DNA of 64,000 nt. Source: Bordetella sp. H567. GTDB lineage: Bacteria > Pseudomonadota > Gammaproteobacteria > Burkholderiales > Burkholderiaceae_B. A program made the position numbers and the translations under genes. Under the pieces are notes generated by a model. The model was given only the letters and a program-made list of their open reading frames with translations. It did not search any database and was not told where the DNA came from. Below are positions 46,797-58,174 of this stretch, in pieces (position 1 is the stretch's first letter; every line of letters starts with the position of its first letter). Where the stretch lies: contig NZ_CP012334.1 of assembly GCF_001704295.1 (NCBI RefSeq), positions 880,084 through 944,083 on the forward strand. Reading direction: 5' to 3'.

Positions 46797-48233
46797 TCAA
46801 TCCGCGCCGATTTCCGCGGCTGCCGGTGTCGGCGCGGGAACTTGCCGGTTCAGCACCGAATGGTGCCGCGAGTAGGCAAAATAAACGACCAGGCCCACGG
46901 CCAGCCACGCGCCGAAAGCCAGCCATGTGATGGCCCGAAGGTAAGACATGAGCGTGACGCATGCCACCACGGCCAGGGCCGGCACGACCGGCACACCCGG
47001 GCAGCGAAACCCGCGATGCAAATCGGGGCGGGTCTTGCGCAGGACGATCACGGCGATCGAGATCAGGCTGAAGGCCGACAGCGTGCCGATGTTGATCAGC
47101 TCGGCAAGGGTGCTCAAGGGCACGAATGCCGCGACCACGCCGAAGAGTATGCCCACGACCCAGGTCGCCAGGAAGGGCGTGCCGTACTTCGGATGTATCG
47201 TGGAGAGCCTGCGCGGCAGCAGCCCGTCGCGCGACATCGCGAAAAGGATGCGCGTCTGTCCGTAGGTCATGACTAGGATCACGGTGGTCATGCCCAGGAT
47301 CGCGCCCACGTCGACGAAGCCGGCCACCCAGTTCTCCTTCGCGTAGTTCGGCGCCAGTGCGATCGGATCATTGACGCCGAGGAAACGCTGGTAAGGCACG
47401 ATGCCCGTCATGATGGCGGCCACGGCCACATACAACACGGTGCAGACGGCGAGCGAACCGATGATGCCGATGGGCAGATCCCGCTCGGGCCGCGCCACTT
47501 CTTCCGCTGCCGACGTCACCGCATCGAAGCCGATGAATGCGAAGAAGACCAGTGCGGCGGCGCTGAAGATGCCCGTATATCCAAACGGAGCGAAGGGATG
47601 CCAGTTCGCCGGTTGAACGTGATGCACGCCCACCGCGATAAACAGCAGCACCACGGCGACCTTGATAATCACCATGACATTGTTGACGCGCGTCGATTCC
47701 TTGATGCCGATCGACAGCATGGCCGTGAGCGCGAGCATGATCAGCAGCGCGGGCAGGTCCATCCATGTATGGACGCCGGGCAGCGCGCCTGGCGCGGCGC
47801 TCAGCGCCACGGGCAGCTTGAGCCCGAAGCCCGCCAGCAGCGATTGAAAATAGCCTGACCATCCGGCGGAAACGGCCGATGTCGCGAATCCATATTCCAG
47901 GATGAGGTCCCAGCCTATCATCCACGCGACGAACTCGCCCAGCGTCGCATAGCTGTAGGCGTAGATGGAGCCCGTGACCGGCACCGTGGACGCGAACTCC
48001 GCATAGCTGAATGCCGCGCAACCACAGGCCAGCGCGGCGAAGATGAACGAGATTGTCAGCGCCGGCCCAGCCGTGACCGCGCCGGTTCCGGTCAGGACGA
48101 AAATGCCCGTTCCGATGATCGCCCCGATTCCCATCAGGATCAGATCGAACGGTCCCAGCACCTTCTTGAGGTTTCCAGGCACACGACTTGACGCAATCAT
48201 GGCATCTATATTTTTTGTTCGGAAGATATTCAC
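46797..48233 (-). CDS. APC-family amino-acid permease
   Basis: A 478-residue transporter with about 12 transmembrane helices. The family motif GIGAIIGTGIFVLTG is near residue 37 and FIGFDAVTSAAEEVARPERDLP near residue 240, as in cationic amino-acid transporters of the YfnA/CAT type. The GTG at 48233 is chosen because GGAGG lies six bases upstream and gives MNIFRTKNIDAMI, the usual opening; the longer frame has no site. Substrate specificity cannot be read from the sequence. Confidence 0.92.
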   Translation of the reverse strand: MNIFRTKNIDAMIASSRVPGNLKKVLGPFDLILMGIGAIIGTGIFVLTGTGAVTAGPALTISFIFAALACGCAAFSYAEFASTVPVTGSIYAYSYATLGEFVAWMIGWDLILEYGFATSAVSAGWSGYFQSLLAGFGLKLPVALSAAPGALPGVHTWMDLPALLIMLALTAMLSIGIKESTRVNNVMVIIKVAVVLLFIAVGVHHVQPANWHPFAPFGYTGIFSAAALVFFAFIGFDAVTSAAEEVARPERDLPIGIIGSLAVCTVLYVAVAAIMTGIVPYQRFLGVNDPIALAPNYAKENWVAGFVDVGAILGMTTVILVMTYGQTRILFAMSRDGLLPRRLSTIHPKYGTPFLATWVVGILFGVVAAFVPLSTLAELINIGTLSAFSLISIAVIVLRKTRPDLHRGFRCPGVPVVPALAVVACVTLMSYLRAITWLAFGAWLAVGLVVYFAYSRHHSVLNRQVPAPTPAAAEIGAD

Positions 48234-48488
48234 CGCATGCCTCCAAGAGAAATGCTGTCCCCTCCCCCGAGCTCGTGTGGGCGGGCAGCATATCACCGCG
48301 GCAATGCGGTCAGGATGGATACGGTGGTCGTGGATTTTTTTTGATTCAACGCCTGTGTGTACGGACGCTGTGGCGATGGGCGGCGCGTGTGCGCCCCGCA
48401 TCTGCCTGCCGCCTGACCGTGGCCTGGGCGGCATCGGCGTGATCGCGGGCGCAGCGCAACCGGGCCGGTGGCGCCGCGCCCGTGGCCA

Positions 48489-49217
48489 TCACGCCGGACA
48501 ATTGAGCTGCGTGGCCAGATGCCCCATATCGTCGGCGATCCAGTCCCAGTCCTGTTCGGCGCGCAGATTGGTTTTCTGCGCCGGGCCGTATTCCGAGGGC
48601 CGCAGGATGAAGGCTGTCCTGAAGCCGCACTTGCGGGCAGCGGCCAGATCGGAATTGTGGGCCGCCACCATGCAGATTTCCTCCGGACGCAGGTCCAGGA
48701 CCTCGGCCGTCCTGAGGTATGCCTCGGGCGAGGTCTTGTACGCCTTGACCACTTCGGCGCCCAGGATGGCGTCCCAGGGCAGGCCCGCATGCTTGGCCAT
48801 GTCCGTCATCAAGCGGATATTGCCGTTGGACATCGGCGCGATGATGAAGCGCTGCTTCAGGCGGCGCAGGCCCGCCACCGAATCGGGCCACGGCTGCAGG
48901 CGGTGCCAGCTCAGGTTCAGGTCGCTCAGCGTTTCCTCGGGCAGGGCCGCCACGTCGATGCGATAGTCGGCCAGCAGCGTCTCCAGATTCTCCCGGTGCA
49001 GCACATCCAGCTTCACGAAGGGGCGGCGTCCGGTGCGGACTTCCTCCAGCGCCGGCTGGTACTTCTTGCGCCATGCATTGGCCACATCGTGCGGGTCGTC
49101 CTTGATGCCGTGCTTTTCCAGGAAAGGACCCAACTCCCGGGCGACGCTGGTACGCCAGTCCACCACCGTCCCAAACACGTCGAAGAGCAACGCCTTGATC
49201 ATTTTTTCGTCCGCCAT
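48489..49217 (-). CDS. Type II haloacid dehalogenase-like hydrolase
   Basis: An about 242-residue HAD-superfamily protein resembling L-2-haloacid dehalogenases. Visible motifs are LLFDVFGTVVDWRTSV (nucleophile Asp), PMSNGNIRLM (motif II Ser-Asn), KAYKTSPEAYL (motif III Lys) and MVAAHNSDLAAARKCGF (motif IV). The start could be at 49229, 49217 or about 49202; GGTGGAG upstream favours 49217 slightly. A 255-bp gap separates its end from the permease start. Confidence 0.9.
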   Translation of the reverse strand: MADEKMIKALLFDVFGTVVDWRTSVARELGPFLEKHGIKDDPHDVANAWRKKYQPALEEVRTGRRPFVKLDVLHRENLETLLADYRIDVAALPEETLSDLNLSWHRLQPWPDSVAGLRRLKQRFIIAPMSNGNIRLMTDMAKHAGLPWDAILGAEVVKAYKTSPEAYLRTAEVLDLRPEEICMVAAHNSDLAAARKCGFRTAFILRPSEYGPAQKTNLRAEQDWDWIADDMGHLATQLNCPA

Positions 49218-49327
49218 GGTCTCCACCATTCATCGAGAAACGTCGATGCGGAAGTCTAACCCCGGTGATATTCTCGCGGCTTAATCGTCGCTGAACCTCA
49301 GGGCCGGGTTGGCCGCGGGAGCACGCA

Positions 49328-49798
49328 ATGGCGCATGGCGAACACAAATACCAGGTGCAAGTACGGTGGACGGGCAACCGCGGCAGCGGTACCTCGGGCT
49401 ATGGGGCATATGGACGAGACCACGTCATCCGGGCCGACGGCAAGCCCGAGATCGCCGGCTCGGCCGATCCGGCATTCCGGGGGGACGCCCGGCGCTGGAA
49501 CCCGGAGGATCTGCTCGTTGCGTCCGCATCGGCGTGCCACAAGCTCTGGTATCTGCACCTGTGCGCCGATGCCGGCATCGTGGTGCTGGATTATGTGGAC
49601 AACGCGGAGGGCACCATGGCGGAAGCGCCCGGCAGGTTCACGGCCATCGTGCTTCGGCCGGATGTCGTCATCGGGGCCGGTGGCGACCCCGATGAGGCGA
49701 AGCGCCTGCATCATGTGGCCCACGGGAAGTGCTATATCGCCAACTCGGTGAATTTCCCCATCACCTGCGAGCCGACGATAAGGCTCGCCTCGGGCTGA
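49328..49798 (+). CDS. OsmC-family peroxiredoxin-like protein
   Basis: A 156-residue OsmC/Ohr-type protein. The first conserved Cys is Cys70 (or Cys79) in LLVASASACHKLWYLHLCAD and the second Cys135 in HGKCYIANSVNFPI, with Glu60 in RWNPEDLL. Family members reduce organic hydroperoxides with dithiol donors. The form HLCADAGIVVLDY is the OsmC-like branch rather than Ohr. GGGAG precedes the ATG. It is divergent from the dehalogenase gene. Confidence 0.9.
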   Translation: MAHGEHKYQVQVRWTGNRGSGTSGYGAYGRDHVIRADGKPEIAGSADPAFRGDARRWNPEDLLVASASACHKLWYLHLCADAGIVVLDYVDNAEGTMAEAPGRFTAIVLRPDVVIGAGGDPDEAKRLHHVAHGKCYIANSVNFPITCEPTIRLASG

Positions 49799-49822
49799 CG
49801 GCGGGCCGGCGCGGACGAGGTA

Positions 49823-50020
49823 GCGCGTCCTTCGGGCGGCCGCGCGGACGCGCTCAGGGGTGTGCCCTCCTGTCGCTGCGCGACATCCTCCCCGTGGGAG
49901 GGAGCGCGTCCTTCGGGCGGCCGCGCGGACGCGCTCAGGGGTGTGCCCTCCTGTCGCTGCGCGACATCCTCCCCGTGGGAGGGAGCACGTCCTTCGGGCG
50001 GCCGCGCGGACGCGCTCAGG
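49823..50020. repeat. Tandem 81-bp repeat array abutting secF
   Basis: Two full units (49860-49939 and 49941-50020; period 81 bp) are preceded by a partial unit (49823-49858). Each runs GTGTGCCCTCCTGTCGCTGC... to ...GCGGACGCGCTCAGG and contains a short hairpin (CCTCCCCGTGGGAGG) and a G+C palindrome-like segment. The units are almost identical. A diverged copy in the opposite orientation lies at 25429-25508. The array starts about 25 bp after the OsmC-like stop and its last unit includes the secF stop codon. Confidence 0.9.
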
Positions 50021-50945
50021 CCACTTCCGGCCCGTCTTTCTTGGCGGGCTTGACCAGGTCTTCGCGCTTGACGCCGAACCACATGGCCAGCGCGGCGGCC
50101 ACGAAAACCGACGAGTAGATGCCGAACCAGATGCCGATGGTCAGGGCCATCGCGAAGTAGTGCAGGGTGGGGCCGCCGAAGAACAGCATGGACAGCACCA
50201 TCATCTGCGTCGAACCGTGCGTGATGATGGTCCGGGAAATCGTCTGCGTGATGGCGCCGTTGATGATTTCGGGCACCGGCGCCTTGCGCTGCTTGCGGAA
50301 GTTTTCGCGGATCCGGTCCATGATGACCACGGATTCGTTGACGGAATACCCCAGCACCGCCAGCACGCCGGCCAGGACCGACAGCGAGAATTCCCACTGG
50401 AAGAAGGCGAAGAAGCCCAGGATGATGACCACGTCGTGCAGGTTGGCGATGACGCCGGCCAGGGCGAACTTCCATTCGAAGCGGATGCCCAGGTAGACGA
50501 TGATGCCCAGCACCACGAACAGCAGGGCCATCAACCCGTTGTGCACCAGTTCCTGGCCGACCTGCGGGCCGACGTATTCCACCCGGCGCAGCTCCACCGA
50601 CGGATCGGCGGCCTTCAGCTCCTTCAGCACGGCATCGCTCTGCGCCGAGGACGTCTGGCCGGACTGCAGCGGCAGGCGGATCAGTACGTCGCGCGACGTG
50701 CCGAAATTCTGCACCTGGAAGTCCGTGTAGCCCAGCTTGGCCACCGCGCCGCGCACCGATTCCAGCTGCGCGGTCTGCGCATAGTTGACTTCCATCACCG
50801 TGCCGCCGGTGAATTCGATCGACAGGTGGAACCCGCGCGTCAGGATGAAGAACACGGCGGCCAGGAAGGTCACCGCGCTGATGATGTTGAGCACCAGCGC
50901 ATGCCGCATGAACGGGATGGTGCGGTGGATACGGAAGAATTCCAT
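50016..50945 (-). CDS. secF: Protein translocase subunit SecF
   Basis: SecF works with SecD and YajC to pull preproteins through SecYEG using the proton gradient. The 309-residue protein has six transmembrane helices, a periplasmic P1 domain (FHLSIEFTGGTVMEV) and the conserved GYSVNESVVIMDRIREN segment in the second half. The stop codon (50016-50018) falls in the final bases of the adjoining 81-bp repeat, so the repeat has replaced the native 3' flank. It follows secD by 80 bp. Confidence 0.96.
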   Translation of the reverse strand: MEFFRIHRTIPFMRHALVLNIISAVTFLAAVFFILTRGFHLSIEFTGGTVMEVNYAQTAQLESVRGAVAKLGYTDFQVQNFGTSRDVLIRLPLQSGQTSSAQSDAVLKELKAADPSVELRRVEYVGPQVGQELVHNGLMALLFVVLGIIVYLGIRFEWKFALAGVIANLHDVVIILGFFAFFQWEFSLSVLAGVLAVLGYSVNESVVIMDRIRENFRKQRKAPVPEIINGAITQTISRTIITHGSTQMMVLSMLFFGGPTLHYFAMALTIGIWFGIYSSVFVAAALAMWFGVKREDLVKPAKKDGPEVA

Positions 50946-51025
50946 GTTTCGCCTTGCTTTGGTTGGGCCCCGCGCCTGTGACGCCGCGTGGGCCCGGTCC
51001 TTGTCGTGTTATGTCGCGATACCGT

Positions 51026-52921
51026 TCAGGCCTTGGCCTTGGCGTCTTCCGACGGTTTCCACACCTGGCCGATGGAGACGCTCGCCAGCTTCTTGCGCCG
51101 GCCGTACCACAGGTTGGCCAGCGCCCGCACGCCCACGACCGACGAGAACATCGAGGTAAGGATGCCCAGGCAGTGCACCACCGCGAAGCCGCGGATGGGA
51201 CCGGAACCGAAGGCCAGCAGCGCCAGGCCGACGATCAGCGTCGTCAGGTTCGAATCCAGGATGGTGCCCCAGGCGCGCTCGAAGCCGTGATGGATGGCCT
51301 GTTGCGGCGACGCGCCATTGCGTAGTTCCTCGCGTATCCGTTCGTTGATCAGCACGTTTGAGTCGATCGCCATCCCCAGTGTGAGCGCGATGGCCGCGAT
51401 ACCGGGCAAGGTCAGCGTCGCCTGCAGCATGGACAGCAACGCCAGCAGCAGCAGCACGTTCACCGCCAGGCCGATGGTGGAGAATACGCCGAACAGGCGG
51501 TAGTACAGGATGATGAAAACCGCGATCGCCAGGAAGCCGTACAGCGTCGATGCGAAGCCCTTGGCGATGTTGTCCGCGCCCAGGCTGGGGCCGACCGTGC
51601 GTTCCTCGATGATCGACATCGGGGCGGCCAGCGCGCCCGCGCGCAGCAGCAGCGCCGTGTCCGCGGCTTCCTCGGCCGTCATGCTGCCGGAAATCTGCAC
51701 CTGGCCGCCGGGGATCTCGCCGCGGATGACCGGCGCGGTGACGACTTCGCCCTTGCCGTTTTCGAACAGCAGGATGGCCATGCGCTTGCCGATGTTGTCG
51801 CGCGTGACGTCGCGGAAAATGCGCGCGCCCTTGGCGTCCAGCGTCAGGTGGACGGCGGGTTGCTGCGTCTGCTGGTCGCGGCCCGGCTGGGCGTCCTGCA
51901 GGTTTTCACCGGTCAGGATGACCTGGCGGCGCACCAGCAGCGGCCGGCCGTCGCGATCGGCGTAGCGTTCCAGGCCGAAGGGGACGGTATTGGCGGCCAG
52001 CGCGGACTGCGCGGCAGGCGAATCGTCCACCATGCGGATTTCCAGGGTGGCCGTGCGGCCCAGCAGTTCCTTGGCCTTGGCCACGTCCTGCACGCCCGGC
52101 AGTTGCACGACGATGCGGTCGTTGCCCTGCTGCTGGATGACCGGTTCGGCCACGCCCAGTTCGTTGATACGGTTGTGCAGCGTGTTGATGTTCTGCGTCA
52201 GCGCGCTTTCCTGGACCCGCGTGATCGACGCCGGGCTGAGCGTGCCCACCAGCTGCGGCTTGGCGCCGTCGTTCTGGTCGACGAACTGCAGGTCCGGCAT
52301 GCGCGAGCGCAGGATGGAGACGGCCTTGTCGCGGCTGTCCGCATTGGGGAAGGTAGCGGTGATCGCCTGGCCGGTGCGGTCCACGGTGGCGCCGGCCACG
52401 TCCTGGTCGCGCAGCACGCTGCGCACGTCGGCCGCCAGGGAGTCGTAGCGGGCGGTCAGGGCGCCCTGCATATCGATCTGCAGCAGGAAGTACACGCCGC
52501 CGCGCAGGTCCAGGCCCAGGTACATGGGCTTGGGCTCGAACCAGCCCAGGGCGCGCATCCAGGGGGGCGAGGCGGGCAGCAGGTTCAGCGCCACTGTGTA
52601 ATGCGGGTCGCCGGGGACGGTATTCAGCGTTTTATCGAGCAGGTCGCGCGCCTGCAGCTGCTGGTCGGTGGACGAGAAGCGCGCGCGGATGGTGCCTAGC
52701 GGACCGTTCTGTTCGTAGTACGCGCCGGCCGTGGGTATCTTGGCCTGGTTCAGGATCTGTTCCACCGTGCCGAGCAGCGCGTTGTCGACCTTGACCGTGG
52801 CCTTCGCGCTGGAAATCTGCACCGCGGGGGATTCGCCGTAGAAATTGGGCAGCGTATACAGCAGGCCGATGACGACCGCGATCAGGACCGTAAGGTACTT
52901 CCAGAGGGGATAGCGGTTCAT
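51026..52921 (-). CDS. secD: Protein translocase subunit SecD
   Basis: SecD is the larger Sec ancillary subunit. The 631-residue protein begins MNRYPLWKYLTVLIAVVIGL, has the large periplasmic P1 domain (about 30-440; YLGLDLRGGVYFLLQID near its start) and a six-helix membrane domain with ALTLGMAIDSNVLINERIREE. It lies in the order yajC-secD-secF behind tgt and queA, the standard arrangement. Confidence 0.97.
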   Translation of the reverse strand: MNRYPLWKYLTVLIAVVIGLLYTLPNFYGESPAVQISSAKATVKVDNALLGTVEQILNQAKIPTAGAYYEQNGPLGTIRARFSSTDQQLQARDLLDKTLNTVPGDPHYTVALNLLPASPPWMRALGWFEPKPMYLGLDLRGGVYFLLQIDMQGALTARYDSLAADVRSVLRDQDVAGATVDRTGQAITATFPNADSRDKAVSILRSRMPDLQFVDQNDGAKPQLVGTLSPASITRVQESALTQNINTLHNRINELGVAEPVIQQQGNDRIVVQLPGVQDVAKAKELLGRTATLEIRMVDDSPAAQSALAANTVPFGLERYADRDGRPLLVRRQVILTGENLQDAQPGRDQQTQQPAVHLTLDAKGARIFRDVTRDNIGKRMAILLFENGKGEVVTAPVIRGEIPGGQVQISGSMTAEEAADTALLLRAGALAAPMSIIEERTVGPSLGADNIAKGFASTLYGFLAIAVFIILYYRLFGVFSTIGLAVNVLLLLALLSMLQATLTLPGIAAIALTLGMAIDSNVLINERIREELRNGASPQQAIHHGFERAWGTILDSNLTTLIVGLALLAFGSGPIRGFAVVHCLGILTSMFSSVVGVRALANLWYGRRKKLASVSIGQVWKPSEDAKAKA

Positions 52922-53023
52922 GGCCGGCTACTGACTTTTGACGAATGACGGTTGGGCGGAAAGCCGGGACACTGTGGGGCGCGCCGCGCGGCATTCGCAC
53001 CGCCCGGCCACCCCCTGGGACGC

Positions 53024-53365
53024 TTACAGCGCCTTGATGGTTCCCTTGGGCAGGACGGTCGAGACGGCGGACTTCTGCACGACGACTTCGACCGGCTTGT
53101 CCGCGGCTTCGGCGATTTCCACGGTGATATAGGTGTCGGTGACGCGCGTCACCTTGCCCAGCACCCCGCCGGCGGTGACGACTTCGTCGCCCTTGCTCAG
53201 CGCGGCCAGCAGGTTGCGATGCTCCTTCTGCCGCTTCATTTGCGGGCGGATCATCAGGAAATACAGGATGACGAACATCAGCACGATGGGCAGGATGTTC
53301 ATCAGCGCGCTTTCGGTAGCGGCTGCTTGGGCAACGACAACGCCGAGGGTGTCGGAAAAGGACAT
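53024..53365 (-). CDS. yajC: Preprotein translocase subunit YajC
   Basis: A 113-residue YajC: a single transmembrane helix (about 23-42, ILPIVLMFVILYFLMIRP) followed by RPQMKRQKEHRNLLAALSKGD and a small beta-barrel domain (VVTAGGVLGKVTRVTD). GGAG lies just ahead of the ATG. A GC-rich hairpin sits immediately upstream of the ribosome site. Confidence 0.96.
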   Translation of the reverse strand: MSFSDTLGVVVAQAAATESALMNILPIVLMFVILYFLMIRPQMKRQKEHRNLLAALSKGDEVVTAGGVLGKVTRVTDTYITVEIAEAADKPVEVVVQKSAVSTVLPKGTIKAL

Positions 53366-53380
53366 CGAATTCTCCTGGTG

Positions 53381-53399
53381 GGATCCGCCGTGCGGATCC
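53381..53399 (-). promoter_or_regulatory. Hairpin just upstream of the yajC ribosome site
   Basis: GGATCCGC, a three-base loop and GCGGATCC form a perfect eight-base stem that ends a few bases ahead of the yajC Shine-Dalgarno. It may set the 5' end of a processed yajC message or limit its translation. Confidence 0.45.
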
Positions 53400-53515
53400 G
53401 GTTATTGGGTTTTTGGTCTGGTTCTGGGTTTTTTTGCGAGCCTGCGCATACCGGGCAGCCCGCTATTGTAGCGAAGCTGTCCGCCCGGGGAAGCGCCGCC
53501 CCCCAAGGTGTTACG

Positions 53516-53539
53516 GCCTGCCGCCCTCGAGCGGCAGGC
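53516..53539 (-). terminator. Hairpin after tgt
   Basis: GCCTGCCGC, a six-base loop and GCGGCAGGC give a perfect nine-base stem 25 bp beyond the tgt stop. No T-run follows, so it is a probable attenuator or partial terminator between tgt and yajC. Confidence 0.5.
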
Positions 53540-53563
53540 CCGGCGCCGGCGGCGGGGGCGCCG

Positions 53564-55791
<2,228 letters not shown>

Positions 55792-55872
55792 TGTAGTAGG
55801 CCGGGCGCACGGCCTGGTTCATGCAAGGTATCCTTGGCGCTTTTGGCGTTTCGGCGACGGAAGCGGGCGGGA

Positions 55873-57354
55873 ATGATCGACCAGTGGGGCATGCGGATGG
55901 CAAGGTTGGGGCGGCGGGCGATGGCTGGCCTGCTGGTCCTTTCCATGATGGGCGTGGCGCCGGGCGCGGCGCGCGCCCAGGGCCTGGCGCCCGCCTCGGC
56001 CAATGCCTTGCCGCATGACCTGGCGGCGGCCTGGCGCGCCAGCAAGCTGCCCGGCGGCTCGCTTTCCCTGGTCGTCCAGGAACTGGGCGGCCAGCGCCTG
56101 CTGTCCATCAACGCCAAGGAGCCGCGCAATCCCGCGTCGGTGATGAAGCTGGTCACCACCTGGTCCGCCCTGTCCAGCCTGGGGCCCGACTACGTCTGGC
56201 GCACCGAATTGCTGTCGGAGCCCGGCGCTCGCCTGGGCGCCAACGGCGTGCTGCCCGGACCGCTGTACCTGCGCGCCAGCGGCGACCCCTTCTTCCTGAT
56301 GCAGGATCTGTGGACGCTGCTGCGCGACCTGCGCCTGCACGGCGTGCGGCAGATCAACGACCTGGTGATCGATCGCACCATATTCGGCCCGGTCGCCACC
56401 GACCCCGGCGCCTTCGACGGCGCGCCGGACCGCCCCTACAACGCCAGTCCCGACGCCCTCATGGTGGGTTTCGGGGCGGTGCGCCTGGTGTTCATGCCCG
56501 ACGCCGCCGCGCGGCGCTGGCGGGCGGTGATCGACCCGCCGCTGCCCGGCGTGACGGTCGGCGGGCAGGTCGAATGGAGCGACGCCGCCTGCGCCGGCGC
56601 GCCCGAAGTGGCTACCGAACCGGTCATCACGCAAGAGGGCATGACGCTGCGGCTGACCGGCAAGGTCGCCGGTTCCTGCGGCGAATTCAACCTGTACCGG
56701 CTGGCGCTGTCGCAGCCCGATTTCGCCACCGAGGTGTTCCGGCTCCTGTGGCGCGAGCTGGGCGGCACGTTCACCGGCCAGGTGCGCGCCGGCATGGTGC
56801 CGCCGGACGCCGTGCCGCTGGCGGCCCACGAATCGCCCCCGCTGTCGGACATCATCCGCACCATCAACAAGCGCAGCAACAATGTGATGGCGCGCCTGCT
56901 GCTGCTGACCCTGGGCGCGGAAGGCGGCCGCCGTCCGGCCACGCCGGCCACCGGCGCGGCGGTGGTACGGCGGGTGCTGGACCGCCAGGGACTGGCCATG
57001 CCGGAGCTGGTCATCGATAACGGCTCCGGCCTGTCGCGCATCGGCCGCGTCTCCGCGGACAGCCTGGCCTCGCTGCTGACCGTGGCCTGGAATTCGCCGT
57101 ACATGCCGGAATTCATGTCCTCGCTGGCGATCGCCGGGGTCGATGGCACCGTGCGCCGGCGGCTGCGCGACAAGGACACCCGCGGGATGGCCCACCTGAA
57201 AACCGGTTCCCTGGCCAATGTCCGCGCCATCGCGGGCTACGTGCTGGGCAACAGCGGCAAGCGCTACGTGGTGGTCAGCATCGTCAACGACGAGCGCGCG
57301 GACGCCGTCCGGCCTTTCGATGACGCGCTGATCAAGTGGCTGGCCGATCGCTGA
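55873..57354 (+). CDS. dacB: PBP4-type D-alanyl-D-alanine carboxypeptidase/endopeptidase (DacB)
   Basis: A 493-residue class C penicillin-binding protein that trims peptidoglycan side chains in the periplasm. A signal peptide ends near residue 35 (GAARAQG). The active-site motifs are S-x-x-K in [12 protein letters not shown]-x-N in [11 protein letters not shown] and K-T-G in [12 protein letters not shown]. The start at 55873 is used; ATG 55891 is an alternative. The frame runs far upstream through the reverse strand of queA, which is a shadow. Confidence 0.93.
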   Translation: MIDQWGMRMARLGRRAMAGLLVLSMMGVAPGAARAQGLAPASANALPHDLAAAWRASKLPGGSLSLVVQELGGQRLLSINAKEPRNPASVMKLVTTWSALSSLGPDYVWRTELLSEPGARLGANGVLPGPLYLRASGDPFFLMQDLWTLLRDLRLHGVRQINDLVIDRTIFGPVATDPGAFDGAPDRPYNASPDALMVGFGAVRLVFMPDAAARRWRAVIDPPLPGVTVGGQVEWSDAACAGAPEVATEPVITQEGMTLRLTGKVAGSCGEFNLYRLALSQPDFATEVFRLLWRELGGTFTGQVRAGMVPPDAVPLAAHESPPLSDIIRTINKRSNNVMARLLLLTLGAEGGRRPATPATGAAVVRRVLDRQGLAMPELVIDNGSGLSRIGRVSADSLASLLTVAWNSPYMPEFMSSLAIAGVDGTVRRRLRDKDTRGMAHLKTGSLANVRAIAGYVLGNSGKRYVVVSIVNDERADAVRPFDDALIKWLADR

Positions 57355-57395
57355 ACGCCCGGCTACGATTCGATCATCGACATCGGAGAACCGCA

Positions 57396-58034
57396 ATGCC
57401 CGTGCATGAAATTCGCCATCCGCTGATTCGCCACAAGCTTGGCATCATGCGGCGCGCCGACCTGAGCACCAAAAGCTTTCGTGAACTGTCCCAGGAGGTC
57501 GCCGCGCTGCTGACCTACGAGGCCTGCAAGGACCTGCCCCTGGAGCCCTGCCAGGTGCAGGGCTGGAGCGGCACGGTGGACGTGGAAAAGCTGGCCGGCA
57601 AGAAGATCACCGTGGTGCCCATCCTGCGCGCCGGCATCGGCATGCTGGACGGCGTGCTGAGCCTGGTGCCCGGCGCCAAGGTCAGCGTGGTCGGGCTGGC
57701 CCGCAACGAGGAAACCCTGGAGGCCCATACGTATCTGGAGCGCCTGGTGGCGGAACTGGACCGGCGCGTGGCGCTGATCGTGGATCCCATGCTGGCGACG
57801 GGCGGCTCGATGTGCGCCACCATCGATATGCTCAAGCGCGCCGGCTGCCGCGATATCCGCGCGCTGGTGCTGGTGGCCGCGCCCGAAGGCATCGCGCGCC
57901 TTGACCGCGCGCATCCGGACGTGCAGGTCTATACGGCGTCCATCGACCAGGGCTTGAACCAGGACGGCTATATCATCCCCGGCCTGGGCGACGCGGGCGA
58001 CCGCATCTTCGGCACACGGCAGAAGGCCGAATAA
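57396..58034 (+). CDS. upp: Uracil phosphoribosyltransferase Upp
   Basis: Upp salvages uracil by joining it to PRPP. The 212-residue protein begins [19 protein letters not shown] and has [13 protein letters not shown], the PRPP-binding [17 protein letters not shown] and the uracil-binding C-terminal [24 protein letters not shown] precedes the ATG at 57396. It follows dacB by about 40 bp on the same strand. Confidence 0.97.
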   Translation: MPVHEIRHPLIRHKLGIMRRADLSTKSFRELSQEVAALLTYEACKDLPLEPCQVQGWSGTVDVEKLAGKKITVVPILRAGIGMLDGVLSLVPGAKVSVVGLARNEETLEAHTYLERLVAELDRRVALIVDPMLATGGSMCATIDMLKRAGCRDIRALVLVAAPEGIARLDRAHPDVQVYTASIDQGLNQDGYIIPGLGDAGDRIFGTRQKAE

Positions 58035-58149
58035 GCGGCTTCCCGTGCCCGCCGGAATGGTGGACGGCGGTCCTCTGTGCTTGGCCCATGATGGAATGCT
58101 GGCCGCCGCAGGGCGCGCCACGCGCGCGGAACAGGTTCTCCCGGGCCGG

Positions 58150-58170
58150 GCCGGCGCGCCGTGCGCCGGC
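58150..58170 (-). terminator. Hairpin after cysG
   Basis: GCCGGCGC, a five-base loop and GCGCCGGC form a perfect eight-base stem just five bases beyond the cysG stop codon, in the gap between convergent upp and cysG. No T-run follows. Confidence 0.5.
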
Positions 58171-58174
58171 TTGC

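Noticed and set aside
49823-50020. CRISPR array
   Set aside because: The 81-bp units are contiguous with no unique spacers.
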